Source of the DNA: UBA7803 sp034522075
GTDB taxonomy: Bacteria > Pseudomonadota > Gammaproteobacteria > Pseudomonadales > Azotimanducaceae
Assembly: GCA_034522075.1 (NCBI GenBank)
Contig: JAXHLO010000012.1
Span: 5,077 to 69,076 of the forward strand
DNA: 64,000 nt
Reading direction: 5' to 3'
The notes beneath the pieces were generated by a model that worked only from the letters and a program-made list of their open reading frames with translations, did not search any database and was not told the origin of the DNA. A program made the translations under genes and the position numbers. This document shows positions 53,247 to 62,370 of this stretch, in pieces; the first letter of the stretch is position 1; each line of letters starts with the position of its first letter.

Positions 53247-54231
53247 AAGCCCGCAGGGTCGCCTGGTAGTCGTCCACGCGGCGCAGGCGGGCCCCGTAGG
53301 TCTGAATGAGCTGGCCGGCGGCGAAGTTGCCGAAGGCGGCCGCCTGTTCGGGGCCCATGCCGGCGCACCAGCCGTATAAGCAGGCGCCGGCATACATATC
53401 GCCGGCGCCGTTGGTATCCACCGCTTTCACCTCGAAAGCCGGCGCCATGGATTGCTCGTGGGCGGTCACCGCCAGGCTGCCGCGCTTGCCCAGGGTAATG
53501 CTCAACGCCCGGCCGATGTCCTTCAGTTCGTTGATGGCAATGTCCAGGCGGTCGGTGCCCGCCCAGCTCAGCGCCTCCTCCTCGTTGCAGAACAGGTGAT
53601 CCACCCCATTGCCGAGAATACGCGTCAGATTGTCGCGGAAGGCTTCCACCATGCCCGGGTCCGACAGGCTGATGGCGGTTTTCACCCCGGCCGACTCCGC
53701 CAGTTCCCGGCAGGCGATGGCTGCCTCGAGGCTGGCCGGCGAGGATGCGAGATAGCCCTCGGCGTAGAAGTAGCGCGCCCGGGCCAGGGCCTGCTCGTCG
53801 ATTTCGCCGCTGCCGAGCTGCGTAGAGATGCCGAGAAAGGTGTTCATGGAGCGCTCGGCATCCGGCGTCACCAGCACCAGGCACTGACCGGACTGCCCGG
53901 CCATGGGGGGCAAAGTGGCATTTTCATTGGTGACGATGCCGGCTTCGCCGAGATCGCGCAGAAAATAGCCGCCGACCTCGTCATCGGCCAGCCGGCAGGA
54001 GTAGAACGTACGGCCGCCGAAGCCCTGCACGGCGATCATGGTGTTGGCTGCGGAACCGCCGCTCATGCGCTCGGGCTGATGGTCCGCCAGAGCGGCGACC
54101 AGTGCATTCAGGCGCTCTTCGTCCACCAGGGTCATGTGCCCTTTACTGATGCCGTGCCGGGTGAGAAAACCGTCGTCCACCCGGAATTCCATGTCCACCA
54201 GTGCATTGCCAAGACCATAGACGTCGTACAT
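53218..54231 (-). CDS. PfkB-family carbohydrate/nucleoside kinase (adenosine kinase-like)
   Basis: A 337-aa ribokinase-fold kinase. The N-terminus reads DVYGLGNALVDMEF. The GG motif region has RMSGGSAANTMIAVQGFGG, and the catalytic DTxGAGD motif is AVDTNGAGDMYAGACLYGW. This subgroup is usually annotated adenosine kinase or sugar kinase; the substrate cannot be fixed here. ATG 54231 is chosen over the upstream frame start at 54282, which overlaps hemL. It is the last gene of the minus-strand clcA-hemJ-hemL series. Confidence 0.92.
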   Translation of the reverse strand: MYDVYGLGNALVDMEFRVDDGFLTRHGISKGHMTLVDEERLNALVAALADHQPERMSGGSAANTMIAVQGFGGRTFYSCRLADDEVGGYFLRDLGEAGIVTNENATLPPMAGQSGQCLVLVTPDAERSMNTFLGISTQLGSGEIDEQALARARYFYAEGYLASSPASLEAAIACRELAESAGVKTAISLSDPGMVEAFRDNLTRILGNGVDHLFCNEEEALSWAGTDRLDIAINELKDIGRALSITLGKRGSLAVTAHEQSMAPAFEVKAVDTNGAGDMYAGACLYGWCAGMGPEQAAAFGNFAAGQLIQTYGARLRRVDDYQATLRAFKAAPAAGQ

Positions 54232-54262
54232 ACGCAGAATTCTCCTTGTTTCGGGTGTGCGA

Positions 54263-55549
54263 TCAGGCCGCCACGGCGGCAAAGGCGCGGTCTGCCGCGC
54301 TCAGTGTGGCGTCAATGGCAGCATCGTCGTGGGCCGCCGAGACGAATGCGGCCTCGAAGGCGGACGGTGCCAGATAGATACCCTCGTCCAGCATGGCATG
54401 GAAGAAGCGGTTGAAGGCACTGACGTCCGTGTTCGCCACATGATCGAACTCCGTGACCCGGCTGCCGGTGAAAAATACGGTGAACATGCCGCAGACCTTG
54501 TTCACCGTGACGGCCACGCCGTGGCGGGCTGCTGCACGCTCGAGGCCTGCGCACAGCTTGTCGGTGGTGGCTGTCAGGCGTGCATAAACGTCCTCGTCGA
54601 GGGCCCGCAGCATGGTGAGCCCCGCGGCGGTGGCCAGCGGGTTCCCGGATAGCGTGCCGGCCTGGTAGACGCCGCCCTCCGGGGCCACATGGGCCATGAT
54701 ATCGGCCCGTCCGCCGAAAGCGCCCACCGGCAGGCCGCCGCCGATGATTTTGCCCAGGGTGGTGAGGTCGGGGGTGACTCCGTAGTGTGCCTGCGCGCCG
54801 CCGCGGGCCACCCGGAAGCCGGTCATGACCTCGTCGAAAATCAGTACGCTGCCGTGCTCGGCGGTGAGCGCACGCAGTGACTCCAGAAAGCCCGGCTCCG
54901 GCGGCACGCAGCCCATGTTGCCGGCCACCGGTTCGACGATGACGGCGGCGATTTCGGCGCCGTACTGGCGGAAGGCGTCGGCCAGCGGCTCTTGACGATT
55001 GAACGGCAGTGTGAGCGTCTGGGCGGCCACGGCTGCGGGCACGCCGGGGGAGTTGGGAATTCCCAGCGTCAGCACTCCGGACCCGGCTTTGACCAGCAGC
55101 GCGTCGGAGTGGCCATGGTAGCAGCCGGTAAACTTGACGATCAGGTCGCGGCCGGTGAAGCCCCGGGCCAGCCGGATGGCCGACATGGTGGCCTCGGTGC
55201 CGGAATTCACCATGCGTACCCTGTCGATGCCCGGCACCATGGCGATCACCTGTTCCGCCAGGTCGATCTCCAGTTCCGTCGGCGCGCCGAAGCCGAGAGA
55301 CAGCTCGGCCTGGCGCTGTACGGCTTCCACCACGTCGCGGCGGCCGTGGCCAAGAATCATGGGCCCCCAGGAGCCTACATAGTCGATATAGCGGTTGCCG
55401 TCCACGTCGGTCAGGTAAGGGCCTTCGCCGCGCTCGAAGAAAATGGGGTCGCCGCCTACTCCTTTGAAGGCGCGGGCCGGTGAGTTCACGCCTCCGGGAA
55501 TCGAGCGAATGGCCCGGGCCAGGAGTTGTGCAGACTTATCGCGTTGCAT
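54263..55549 (-). CDS. hemL: glutamate-1-semialdehyde 2,1-aminomutase HemL
   Basis: A 428-aa PLP enzyme making 5-aminolevulinate, the first committed tetrapyrrole intermediate. SIPGGVNSPARAFKGVGG opens the protein. MVNSGTEATMSAIRLAR, VIVEPVAGNMG, LIFDEVMTGFRV and the PLP Lys in TTLGKIIGGGLPVGAFGG are all present. It lies nine bases after hemJ on the same strand, linking early and late haem synthesis steps in one operon. Confidence 0.97.
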   Translation of the reverse strand: MQRDKSAQLLARAIRSIPGGVNSPARAFKGVGGDPIFFERGEGPYLTDVDGNRYIDYVGSWGPMILGHGRRDVVEAVQRQAELSLGFGAPTELEIDLAEQVIAMVPGIDRVRMVNSGTEATMSAIRLARGFTGRDLIVKFTGCYHGHSDALLVKAGSGVLTLGIPNSPGVPAAVAAQTLTLPFNRQEPLADAFRQYGAEIAAVIVEPVAGNMGCVPPEPGFLESLRALTAEHGSVLIFDEVMTGFRVARGGAQAHYGVTPDLTTLGKIIGGGLPVGAFGGRADIMAHVAPEGGVYQAGTLSGNPLATAAGLTMLRALDEDVYARLTATTDKLCAGLERAAARHGVAVTVNKVCGMFTVFFTGSRVTEFDHVANTDVSAFNRFFHAMLDEGIYLAPSAFEAAFVSAAHDDAAIDATLSAADRAFAAVAA

Positions 55550-55558
55550 AGATGGCTC

Positions 55559-55990
55559 TCAGAACGGTTTTACGACTACGAGGATGACGATACCGATGAG
55601 GAACAGCACCGGGATTTCGTTGAACAGGCGGTAAAAGCGCTCGCCGTGGGGCCGTTCCTCTGCGGCGAACGCCTGGATCAGGCGGCCACAATAATGGTGA
55701 TAGCCCAGCAGTGCCACCACTCCGAGCAGCTTCAGCCACAGCCAGGCATCGAACAGCATACCCGGGCGCAACACCAGCATGGCTATGCCGAACACCACCG
55801 TAACGATCATGGATGGTCGCATGATGATGCGGTACAGCTTGTCTTCCATGATCTTGAAACGTTCCCGGCCAGGCGTGTCTCCGGTGGTCGCGTGATAGAC
55901 GAACAGCCTGGGCAGATAAAAAAGCCCCGCGAACCAGCACACCACACCGATGATGTGAATGGCCTTCAGCCAGAGATAGAGTGTGCTCAC
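55559..55990 (-). CDS. hemJ: protoporphyrinogen oxidase HemJ
   Basis: A 143-aa four-helix membrane protein of the HemJ family, which oxidises protoporphyrinogen IX. WLKAIHIIGVVCWFAGLFYL carries the conserved His, and LPRLFVYH, KLYRIIMRPSMI and WLWLKLLGVVALLGYHHYC the other family residues. It starts at GTG 55990, with GGGAGG nine bases upstream, and overlaps the ClC stop by four bases. HemG or HemY is not seen in this window. Confidence 0.94.
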   Translation of the reverse strand: MSTLYLWLKAIHIIGVVCWFAGLFYLPRLFVYHATTGDTPGRERFKIMEDKLYRIIMRPSMIVTVVFGIAMLVLRPGMLFDAWLWLKLLGVVALLGYHHYCGRLIQAFAAEERPHGERFYRLFNEIPVLFLIGIVILVVVKPF

Positions 55991-57834
55991 AGCGCTGCCT
56001 CCCGATAGTTGTCGATGTTTTCCTGCACGATCACACCGCGCACCGGCACGATCATGGGTGCAGAGATGCTGCGCACGCACAGGGCCTCCACGTGCGGCGC
56101 GTCGAGCAGGGCCTGAGCTTCCTCGATCGTCGCCCGATAGTCCACGTCGGCGGTGTCGCGGCGCACACCGGGAATGCGCAGCAGTGAGATCTGCGTATCC
56201 GGGTCGGGTTCGGCGCCCGCTTGGATCTTCAACTCAGCTACATGGTTGCGCAGATCGCCGGCGTTGAGCAGACAGCGTACCTGCCCCGGCCGGCTCTCCA
56301 CCACGATCCAGCGGGGCTGGCGTGCGAGGGCCTCGCAGGCCTCACGGTAGCTGCATACTTCGCCGAGCCGGGCAAGACTGCGGTTCATGATCGATGTGAC
56401 GCCGGCGCGTTGCAGATGCGCCCGAACCGGATTGGGCGGATATTCCAGACCCTGGGCGGCCAGGGTGGCGAGGAATACGGACCGCTGCCGGAAGGTGACT
56501 CCCGTGACCATGGTGGCCACCACGATGACCAGCATGGCGGGCAGAATCACGTTGGGATTGGCGGTGAGTTCGAGTACTGCCATGAGCGCTGCCAGCGGCG
56601 CCTGCAGCACGGCGGCCATCATGGCCGCCATACCGAGCATCACGTAGAAGCCGATGCTGGCCGCTTCGGCCCCTGGCAACATGGCACCGGCCGCTCCCAT
56701 GAGACCGCCGATGGCCGCGCCGATGACGAACGTCGGCCCGATGATGCCGACGGGCATACCAAGGCCGACGGCGGCCGCGCTGGTCAGCGACTTCAGCAGC
56801 ACCACACCAGCCAGGGTCAGCATGGCAAGCTGGCCGGCCATGGCCGCGTTGACGGTGTCGTAGCCGACGCCCATGACCTCCGGCGTGACCACGGCCGCTG
56901 CGCCGGTGAAGGCTCCAGCCACCAGTGCCCGCAGCCAGAAAGGTCTCGCATGGAACCGCGCGAACAATTGCACCAGACGGCTGTAGCCGGCGGCCAGCGT
57001 GCCGATGACCACGCCGCACAGGACGATGAAAGGAATTTCCAGCAGGGAAGCCAGGCGCGTGGGCGCGACCTCGAAGGCCGGTTCCGCACCAATGAAATAG
57101 TGGGTCAGCAGGGTCGATGTCACTGCCGCCAGAATCACCGGGATGAACGAGCCGATGGTGTACTCCATCATCACCACCTCCATGGCGAAGATTACCCCGG
57201 CCATGGGGGTGTTGAACGAACCGGCGATGGCAGCCGCGGTGCCGCATGCCACCAGGGTGCGGATGGCGTTGTTGGGCAATTGGAAGGCGCGTCCCATGAG
57301 GCTGGCACTGGCGGCGCCCAGGTGCACGGCGGGCCCTTCCCGGCCGCCGGACAGGCCCGCCGCCAGTGCTCCGATGCCACCCCAGAATTGCGCCAGGGCA
57401 TTGCGCAGGGGCAGGTAACCCTGATGGCGGGACAGCCGCTCCATGACGTGGGGAACACCGAAACGCAATGCGTCCGCCGGCAGCCAGGCGAACAGGCCCG
57501 CCAGCAGGCACATGCCTGCCACCGGCAGAACCAGGCGCTCCAGGCGGCCCAGGGATTCGAAAGACTCCGGGCCGCCGGGCAGCAGGTTGCCGAGTATGCC
57601 GTCGAGGGCCAGGCGGAACGCGAGAATCACCGCCCCGGTCAGCAGGCCGGCGAGGACGGCCAGTACGGCCAGCTGCGGTAGTGCTTCGGCGCTGGCCAGG
57701 CGCTGGCGGAAACCCTCGAGGGACGGCCGGATCGGCAGTTTCGGCAGTCGCGGTCGCAGAATGACGGATTCCTTGTTCAGCCCGTTGGTCCGCTGCGTAT
57801 AGTACCGCACCGCTTGGTATATGCTTGCCGGCAT
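55987..57834 (-). CDS. ClC-type chloride channel/transporter with C-terminal regulatory region
   Basis: About 615 aa. Membrane part (about 50-430) has the selectivity motifs GGREGPAVHLG, and GMPVGIIGPTFVIGAAIGG; the first motif is RFGVPHVMERL. The central Glu gate of exchangers is in GREGP. The C-terminal 170 residues look like a pair of CBS-type domains (ALARQPRWIVVESRPGQVRC; EEAQALLDAPHVEALCV). The start is uncertain: ATG 57852 or 57834 overlaps the divergent gene, and a later start is possible. It is the first gene of the hemJ-hemL series. Confidence 0.9.
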   Translation of the reverse strand: MPASIYQAVRYYTQRTNGLNKESVILRPRLPKLPIRPSLEGFRQRLASAEALPQLAVLAVLAGLLTGAVILAFRLALDGILGNLLPGGPESFESLGRLERLVLPVAGMCLLAGLFAWLPADALRFGVPHVMERLSRHQGYLPLRNALAQFWGGIGALAAGLSGGREGPAVHLGAASASLMGRAFQLPNNAIRTLVACGTAAAIAGSFNTPMAGVIFAMEVVMMEYTIGSFIPVILAAVTSTLLTHYFIGAEPAFEVAPTRLASLLEIPFIVLCGVVIGTLAAGYSRLVQLFARFHARPFWLRALVAGAFTGAAAVVTPEVMGVGYDTVNAAMAGQLAMLTLAGVVLLKSLTSAAAVGLGMPVGIIGPTFVIGAAIGGLMGAAGAMLPGAEAASIGFYVMLGMAAMMAAVLQAPLAALMAVLELTANPNVILPAMLVIVVATMVTGVTFRQRSVFLATLAAQGLEYPPNPVRAHLQRAGVTSIMNRSLARLGEVCSYREACEALARQPRWIVVESRPGQVRCLLNAGDLRNHVAELKIQAGAEPDPDTQISLLRIPGVRRDTADVDYRATIEEAQALLDAPHVEALCVRSISAPMIVPVRGVIVQENIDNYREAAL

Positions 57835-57850
57835 GGGATTGAACAGGCTC

Positions 57851-58600
57851 ATGGCTCGGTTCCGGTCCGCTGGGCGGCCGGCGGACAGTCACTATCGGGT
57901 GGTCGTGCACAGACCTGTGCTGCGCGCCTGCATGCTCGTGCTGGTGGCCCTGGTGGTGGTGGCCGCGGCCGGTTTCGGTTACTGGCTGGGGGTGAGTAAA
58001 AGCGACCTGGACCGTACGCGCCTGGCCAGTCTGGAAACGCGCCAGCGCGCTGAGCAGGCGCGTCTGGAGGCGCTGGTGCGGGATCTCGCGGATGCGCAGC
58101 TGGCCCAGTCGATCGACGCCCAGGCGGCCCGTCTGTTGCGCGAAACCATCAGTGAACTGCGCGGCCGGATAGCCGGCCTGCGCGAGGAAGTGACCTTCTA
58201 TAAAAGTCTCATGGCGCCGTCGAGCATGGAGCGCGGCCTGCAGATAGCCGAGTTCGATCTGGCGCAGGGCGATGAAAATTCTCAATTTATTTACCATTTG
58301 TTGCTGACTCAGACAGCAGAGCAGCGCTCCTGGATCTCCGGTGACGTGCGGGTGGAGGTCAGCGGGGTACGTGCCGCAGCCGATGGCGCACCGGTGGAAG
58401 CGGTGCTGCCCCTCACAGAACTGACGGATGTGGAGGACTATCCTCTGCGCTTCCGCTTTCGCTATTTCCAGGACTTTTCCGGTACGGTGACATTGCCGGA
58501 CGGCTTCCGGCCCGGCTCGGTTCGCGTCACCGCGACGCCCGGCAGCGGCTCATCGGATCCCGCGGAACGCGAGTTCGACTGGTCCGTTCAGGCGGGTTAA
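57851..58600 (+). CDS. single-pass membrane protein with coiled coil (DUF6776-like)
   Basis: 249 aa from ATG 57851. One membrane helix (LVALVVVAAAGFGYWLGV, about 28-47) follows a short cytoplasmic head. A coiled coil of about 85 residues (SLETRQRAEQARLEALVRD, ISELRGRIAGLREEVTFYKS) leads to a C-terminal beta-rich domain (RSWISGDVRVEV, FRFRYFQDFSGTVTLPDGF). It matches uncharacterised proteins found upstream of bactofilin genes in gammaproteobacteria, and may be part of the cell-shape apparatus. Starts at 57821, 57833 and 57851 are possible, all overlapping the ClC gene's 5' end or lying next to it. Confidence 0.8.
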   Translation: MARFRSAGRPADSHYRVVVHRPVLRACMLVLVALVVVAAAGFGYWLGVSKSDLDRTRLASLETRQRAEQARLEALVRDLADAQLAQSIDAQAARLLRETISELRGRIAGLREEVTFYKSLMAPSSMERGLQIAEFDLAQGDENSQFIYHLLLTQTAEQRSWISGDVRVEVSGVRAAADGAPVEAVLPLTELTDVEDYPLRFRFRYFQDFSGTVTLPDGFRPGSVRVTATPGSGSSDPAEREFDWSVQAG

Positions 58601-58655
58601 CCCACCGACTCTGCGGGCCGGGACTATACTTCGCGTGCAAGCACGGGTGATCGAC

Positions 58656-59099
58656 ATGGCAAGACTGAAAATGCGCAAAGGGGTAACCCTGATCGCGCCC
58701 AACACCGAGGTGGTCGGCGATGTCCACTTCAAAGACCAGCTCTACGTCAACGGCCACATCAACGGCAACGTCCTCTCCGGCAGCGAGGCGGGCGCCACGG
58801 TGGTGATCAGTGAGGAAGGCTCGGTGGCCGGCGAAATCCGGGTACCCAATGTGGTCATCAATGGCGAAGTGGAAGGTAACGTTTACGCCTCGGCCCGGGT
58901 GGAACTTGCGGCCCGCGCCAGGGTCAAGGGTAATGTCTACTATCAGCTCATCGAGATGCAGCTCGGTGCCATGGTCGATGGGCAGCTGCTGCACGAGCAG
59001 GATCCGAGTTCGGCGAGCGTGCATCCGTTTCCCGCGGAGAGCAGCGCCGCTGAGGCGGAGCCGGCGCGGGACAGTGCCCGCGCCCCGGAGCGTAGCTGA
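58656..59099 (+). CDS. bactofilin (polymer-forming cytoskeletal protein)
   Basis: A 147-aa bactofilin. The right-handed beta-helix core repeats hydrophobic/Gly turns: TLIAPNTEVVGDVHF, LYVNGHINGNVLSG, GSVAGEIRVPNVVING, GEVEGNVYASARVELAARARVKGNVYY (last segment only outlined). A Ser/Glu/Ala-rich tail follows. These proteins self-assemble into filaments and often recruit peptidoglycan enzymes; anmK and a murein endopeptidase gene lie just downstream. It is in line with the coiled-coil membrane protein gene, 55 bases after it. Confidence 0.93.
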   Translation: MARLKMRKGVTLIAPNTEVVGDVHFKDQLYVNGHINGNVLSGSEAGATVVISEEGSVAGEIRVPNVVINGEVEGNVYASARVELAARARVKGNVYYQLIEMQLGAMVDGQLLHEQDPSSASVHPFPAESSAAEAEPARDSARAPERS

Positions 59100-59121
59100 T
59101 ACGCACCAGGCAGCCTGAGCC

Positions 59122-59173
59122 GCCAGTCGTGCGCAGATGTGCGCAGTGCGCCAGTCGCGCGAATGTGCGCAGT
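59122..59173. repeat. imperfect tandem repeat upstream of erpA
   Basis: Two units of about 25 bases, 59122-59147 and 59150-59173, share GCCAGTCG(T/C)GCG and ATGTGCGCAGT. They fill the gap between bactofilin and erpA and may overlap the erpA promoter (TTGACC at 59173-59178). Confidence 0.5.
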
Positions 59174-59212
59174 TGACCTAGCCCGGGCTGTTGTTGCAAC
59201 GTAGCAGGCCAC

Positions 59213-59545
59213 ATGGATATGCAGATCGCCCTGTCAGACCGTGCCGCCGCCAAGGTCAAGGCACTCATGAACGCCGAGGACAACCCGGGGTTGAAGCTGC
59301 GGGTGTTCATCACAGGGGGCGGATGCAGCGGCTTTTCCTACGGCTTCACGTTCGATGAAGACATGGCCGAAGACGACGCGGTGGTGGAACACGACGGTGT
59401 GACCATGCTGGTGGATGCCCTGAGCTATCAGTATCTGACCGGCTCCCAGGTGGACTATCACGAAGACCTTCAGGGATCTCAGTTCGTCGTGGCCAATCCC
59501 AATGCCACAGCCACCTGCGGCTGCGGTAATTCCTTCGCCATCTGA
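59213..59545 (+). CDS. erpA: iron-sulfur cluster insertion protein ErpA
   Basis: A 110-aa A-type carrier that delivers Fe-S clusters, for example to isoprenoid enzymes. The three cluster cysteines are seen in VFITGGGCSGFSYGF and ATCGCGNSF. SYQYLTGSQVDYHEDLQGSQF is the expected middle. The length equals E. coli ErpA (114). It converges with anmK (five bases between stops), the same arrangement as in Pseudomonas. Confidence 0.98.
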   Translation: MDMQIALSDRAAAKVKALMNAEDNPGLKLRVFITGGGCSGFSYGFTFDEDMAEDDAVVEHDGVTMLVDALSYQYLTGSQVDYHEDLQGSQFVVANPNATATCGCGNSFAI

Positions 59546-59550
59546 ACGGC

Positions 59551-60666
59551 TCACGCCGGATAGATTGCCCCGAGCACCCGGTATCCCCTGGCCCCGGTAA
59601 CCGCGGGCTCGTTGCCGTGCTGGGCATTCAGGGTCTGGTGGGCCAGCCAGGCGAACGCGCCTGCTTCGATGCTGTCGCCGTTGATGCCGTGATCCTCCGC
59701 CGTTTCCACCGGACAGCGTACGCGTTCGGCTATGGCCGCGAGCAGGGTCCGGTTGTGGCGGCCGCCGCCGCAGACGATGATTCGCTCGGTGGCAGGTCCC
59801 CAGGCTTCCAGGGCGCGGGCAACGCTGGCGGCCGTGAAAGCGCACAGGGTGGCCTGGACGTCGGCCTCGGCCATGCTGGCCTCGCCTAAGTGGCCGGCAA
59901 GCTGCGCTTTCAGCCAGCTCAGGTTGAAATACTCCCGTCCGGTGCTTTTCGGCGGCGGCGCCGACAGATAGGGGTCGGCGAGCAGGCGTTCGAGCAGGCT
60001 GGAGTCGACCTCGCCGGCCGCCGCCCAGTCGCCCTGACGGTCGAAAGGCTTTTGCTGGGTATGGGCGATCCAATCATCCATCAGGGCGTTGCCCGGACCG
60101 GTGTCGAAACCGCTGATGGTGTCCTCCGGCTCTCCCGGCAGCAGCGTGAAATTGCCGATGCCTCCCAGATTGAGGATGGCCCGGTTTTCACCGGAGCGGC
60201 GGAACAGGGCGTTGTGGAATGGCGGCACCAGCGGCGCTCCCTGGCCGCCGGCAGCCATGTCGCGGCGCCGGAAGTCCGCCACGGTGGTAATGCCCGAGCG
60301 CTCGGCGATGCGGTTCGGGTCGCCGATCTGCAGGGTGAACGGCCAGCGGCCTGCGGGACGATGCCGCACCGTCTGGCCGTGGCTGCCGATGGCCGTGATC
60401 TGTGCAGGGTCGATGCTGCTGGTCTCCAGAAACTCCAGGGCCGCGGCGCCGATGAAGTCCCCCAGGGCAGCATCTGCGGCGCCCAGCAGGTCGAGATCGT
60501 CGTTGCCGGTATTCCCCAGGGACAACAGGTCGCGGCGCAATGTTTCGGGTAGATCGACGGTTACCGCCGCGCTGACGGTGAGGGTGTTGGAGACTTCCAG
60601 CAATGCCAGGTCGAGGCCATCGACGCTGGTCCCCGATATGGCGCCCAGGTAGGCCTGGCCGCGCAT
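59551..60666 (-). CDS. anmK: anhydro-N-acetylmuramic acid kinase AnmK
   Basis: A 371-aa kinase of the hexokinase/actin fold that opens and phosphorylates anhydroMurNAc in cell-wall recycling. ATP site ISGTSVDGLDLALLE is at the N-terminus, SHGQTVRHRP and LNLGGIGNFTLLPG in the middle, FDTGPGNALMDDWI and IIVCGGGRHNRTL towards the end. It lies seven bases after the M23 endopeptidase gene on the same strand. Confidence 0.97.
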   Translation of the reverse strand: MRGQAYLGAISGTSVDGLDLALLEVSNTLTVSAAVTVDLPETLRRDLLSLGNTGNDDLDLLGAADAALGDFIGAAALEFLETSSIDPAQITAIGSHGQTVRHRPAGRWPFTLQIGDPNRIAERSGITTVADFRRRDMAAGGQGAPLVPPFHNALFRRSGENRAILNLGGIGNFTLLPGEPEDTISGFDTGPGNALMDDWIAHTQQKPFDRQGDWAAAGEVDSSLLERLLADPYLSAPPPKSTGREYFNLSWLKAQLAGHLGEASMAEADVQATLCAFTAASVARALEAWGPATERIIVCGGGRHNRTLLAAIAERVRCPVETAEDHGINGDSIEAGAFAWLAHQTLNAQHGNEPAVTGARGYRVLGAIYPA

Positions 60667-60673
60667 GCCGGCG

Positions 60674-62161
60674 TCAGCGGCCGTAGGCCAGCTGAACCTG
60701 CTGTTTGTAGTCTTCCAGCATGGTCAGCAGGGGCTCGGCGCTCTGATTGAAGCGCGCCAGCTCCGGAGTCGGTATGGGCTCGGCGTCCGGCAGCTGCACG
60801 GTACGCGGATTCTGATGCACACCGTTGACCAGGAACTCGTAGTGCAGATGCGGACCGGTGGCCCAGCCAGTGGAGCCGACGTAGCCGATGGTCTGGCCCT
60901 GCTTGACCCTGGCGCCGCCGCGGATTCCGCGGGCGAATTTGGACAGGTGCAGGTACTTGGTGGTGAACTGTTCACCATGCTGGATGACCACGTAGTTGCC
61001 GTTCGGCTCGGTGCGTGAAGCCGTGACGATGCGCCCGTCGCCGGCGGCCAGAATCGGCGTACCCGTGGGCGCAGCGTAGTCGATGCCGCGGTGGGGGATG
61101 TTGCGCTTGAACAGCGGATGAACGCGGCGCAGATTGAAATTGGAGCTGATGCGGGAGAACTCTACTGGTGCTCGCAGGAACGCCTTACGCATGGATTCAC
61201 CGCTGGGATTGTAGTAGTCGGCCCGGCCCTGGGCATCGGTATAGCGAATGGCCCGGTAACGCTCGCCGCGATTCACGAACTCGGCGGCGAGAATGTCGCC
61301 GAAGCCGATGAACTCATCGCCGATATACAATTCTTCGTAGATCACGTGAAATTCGTCGTCACGCCGGATGTCGAGGACGAAATCCACGTCCCACTGAAAG
61401 ATCTGCGCCAGACGCATGGTCACACGGTCGGGCAGCCCCGCGCGCTGGCTGGCAATAAACAGGCTGTGCTGGATCACGCCATGCTTGTACGAGGTGGTTC
61501 GGGTGGGTTCCTGGAATGTCTCGCGGCCCTGAAAGCGGTTGCCTATGCGATCGAATTCCAGGGTCTCCAGCGGGCCGGGTGTGTAGGCGAGCTTCAACAG
61601 CGTACCGTCATCGTCGCGCGTGAACGTCAGTGAGTGCCCGGGAAAGATGTTTTTCAGGCGCTTGCCGTGAGGTTCGCTGGCCAGCAGGTTATGAATGTCG
61701 CGGGCCGGCAGGCCCTGGCGTTTGAAGATCACTGACAGATTGTCGCCGGGTCTCACCTCTACGCTGGTGACATCCGTTTTCACAGGCCTGACCGGGGCTG
61801 CTGGCCCCGGCGCCAGGGTGGATGGGTCGGTCAGGGTAAGCAGGGCCGAGGTGGCCGTGGCTGTGGCCGCCGCCGGATCGGCCGGCTGTTCCTGCCGCGA
61901 ACCCGGCAGCGCCAGGGGGGTGATGCTGGCGGTATGACGTGGCGCCGGCCGGGAGAGCTCGCCGGCAGGTTCCGCTGGGACTGATGCAGAGGCAGTGCTC
62001 AGATTCGCCATATCCAGCAGCACGGCCTCGCTGGTGAAGCGGTCAGCCTCGGCGCCGGAAAACTGCTTGACCCCGACCACGAACATGAGCAGCGCCAGTA
62101 CGCTGGCGATGATGAGGTGGGGCCTGGGGAACGTGCCGGGGTTCACAGTGCTTTGTGACAT
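60674..62161 (-). CDS. M23 murein endopeptidase (MepM-like) with LysM/OapA region
   Basis: A 495-aa periplasmic or membrane-anchored peptidase. One N-terminal helix (LIIASVLALLMFVVGV) is followed by a Pro/Ala-rich linker. A LysM-like segment SVEVRPGDNLSVIFKRQGL is at about 134-152. The Zn site is HRGIDYAAPTGTP and GPHLHYEFLVNG, with VVIQHGEQFTTKYLHL giving the catalytic pair, at about 375-460. In E. coli MepM cleaves D-Ala-mDAP cross-links during growth. The ATG sits immediately after AAAAGG. It is divergent from tyrS. Confidence 0.94.
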   Translation of the reverse strand: MSQSTVNPGTFPRPHLIIASVLALLMFVVGVKQFSGAEADRFTSEAVLLDMANLSTASASVPAEPAGELSRPAPRHTASITPLALPGSRQEQPADPAAATATATSALLTLTDPSTLAPGPAAPVRPVKTDVTSVEVRPGDNLSVIFKRQGLPARDIHNLLASEPHGKRLKNIFPGHSLTFTRDDDGTLLKLAYTPGPLETLEFDRIGNRFQGRETFQEPTRTTSYKHGVIQHSLFIASQRAGLPDRVTMRLAQIFQWDVDFVLDIRRDDEFHVIYEELYIGDEFIGFGDILAAEFVNRGERYRAIRYTDAQGRADYYNPSGESMRKAFLRAPVEFSRISSNFNLRRVHPLFKRNIPHRGIDYAAPTGTPILAAGDGRIVTASRTEPNGNYVVIQHGEQFTTKYLHLSKFARGIRGGARVKQGQTIGYVGSTGWATGPHLHYEFLVNGVHQNPRTVQLPDAEPIPTPELARFNQSAEPLLTMLEDYKQQVQLAYGR

Positions 62162-62370
62162 CCTTTTCGCCGGGAGCGGTTCTTTAAAAGTTTATTTTAA
62201 ACGGACGGTTACAAAGCGTTTGTGATGTCCGCCCCATGCTTCGCTAGTATATGTATTTAGTCGCCGTTGAAAACCCCGCTGCCGGGCCTGTTGGCGAGCC
62301 GCATTCACCGGCTATATGGAGCTGCCGGACCTTCTGGTAAGGTTCGCGCTCCCAGACGGCCGGGATCCCC

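Noticed and set aside
62162..62370. Possible T-box or attenuator upstream of tyrS
   Set aside because: No T-box core sequence, specifier loop or terminator; T-boxes are rare in gammaproteobacteria. Only weak -10-like TA-rich bases are present.
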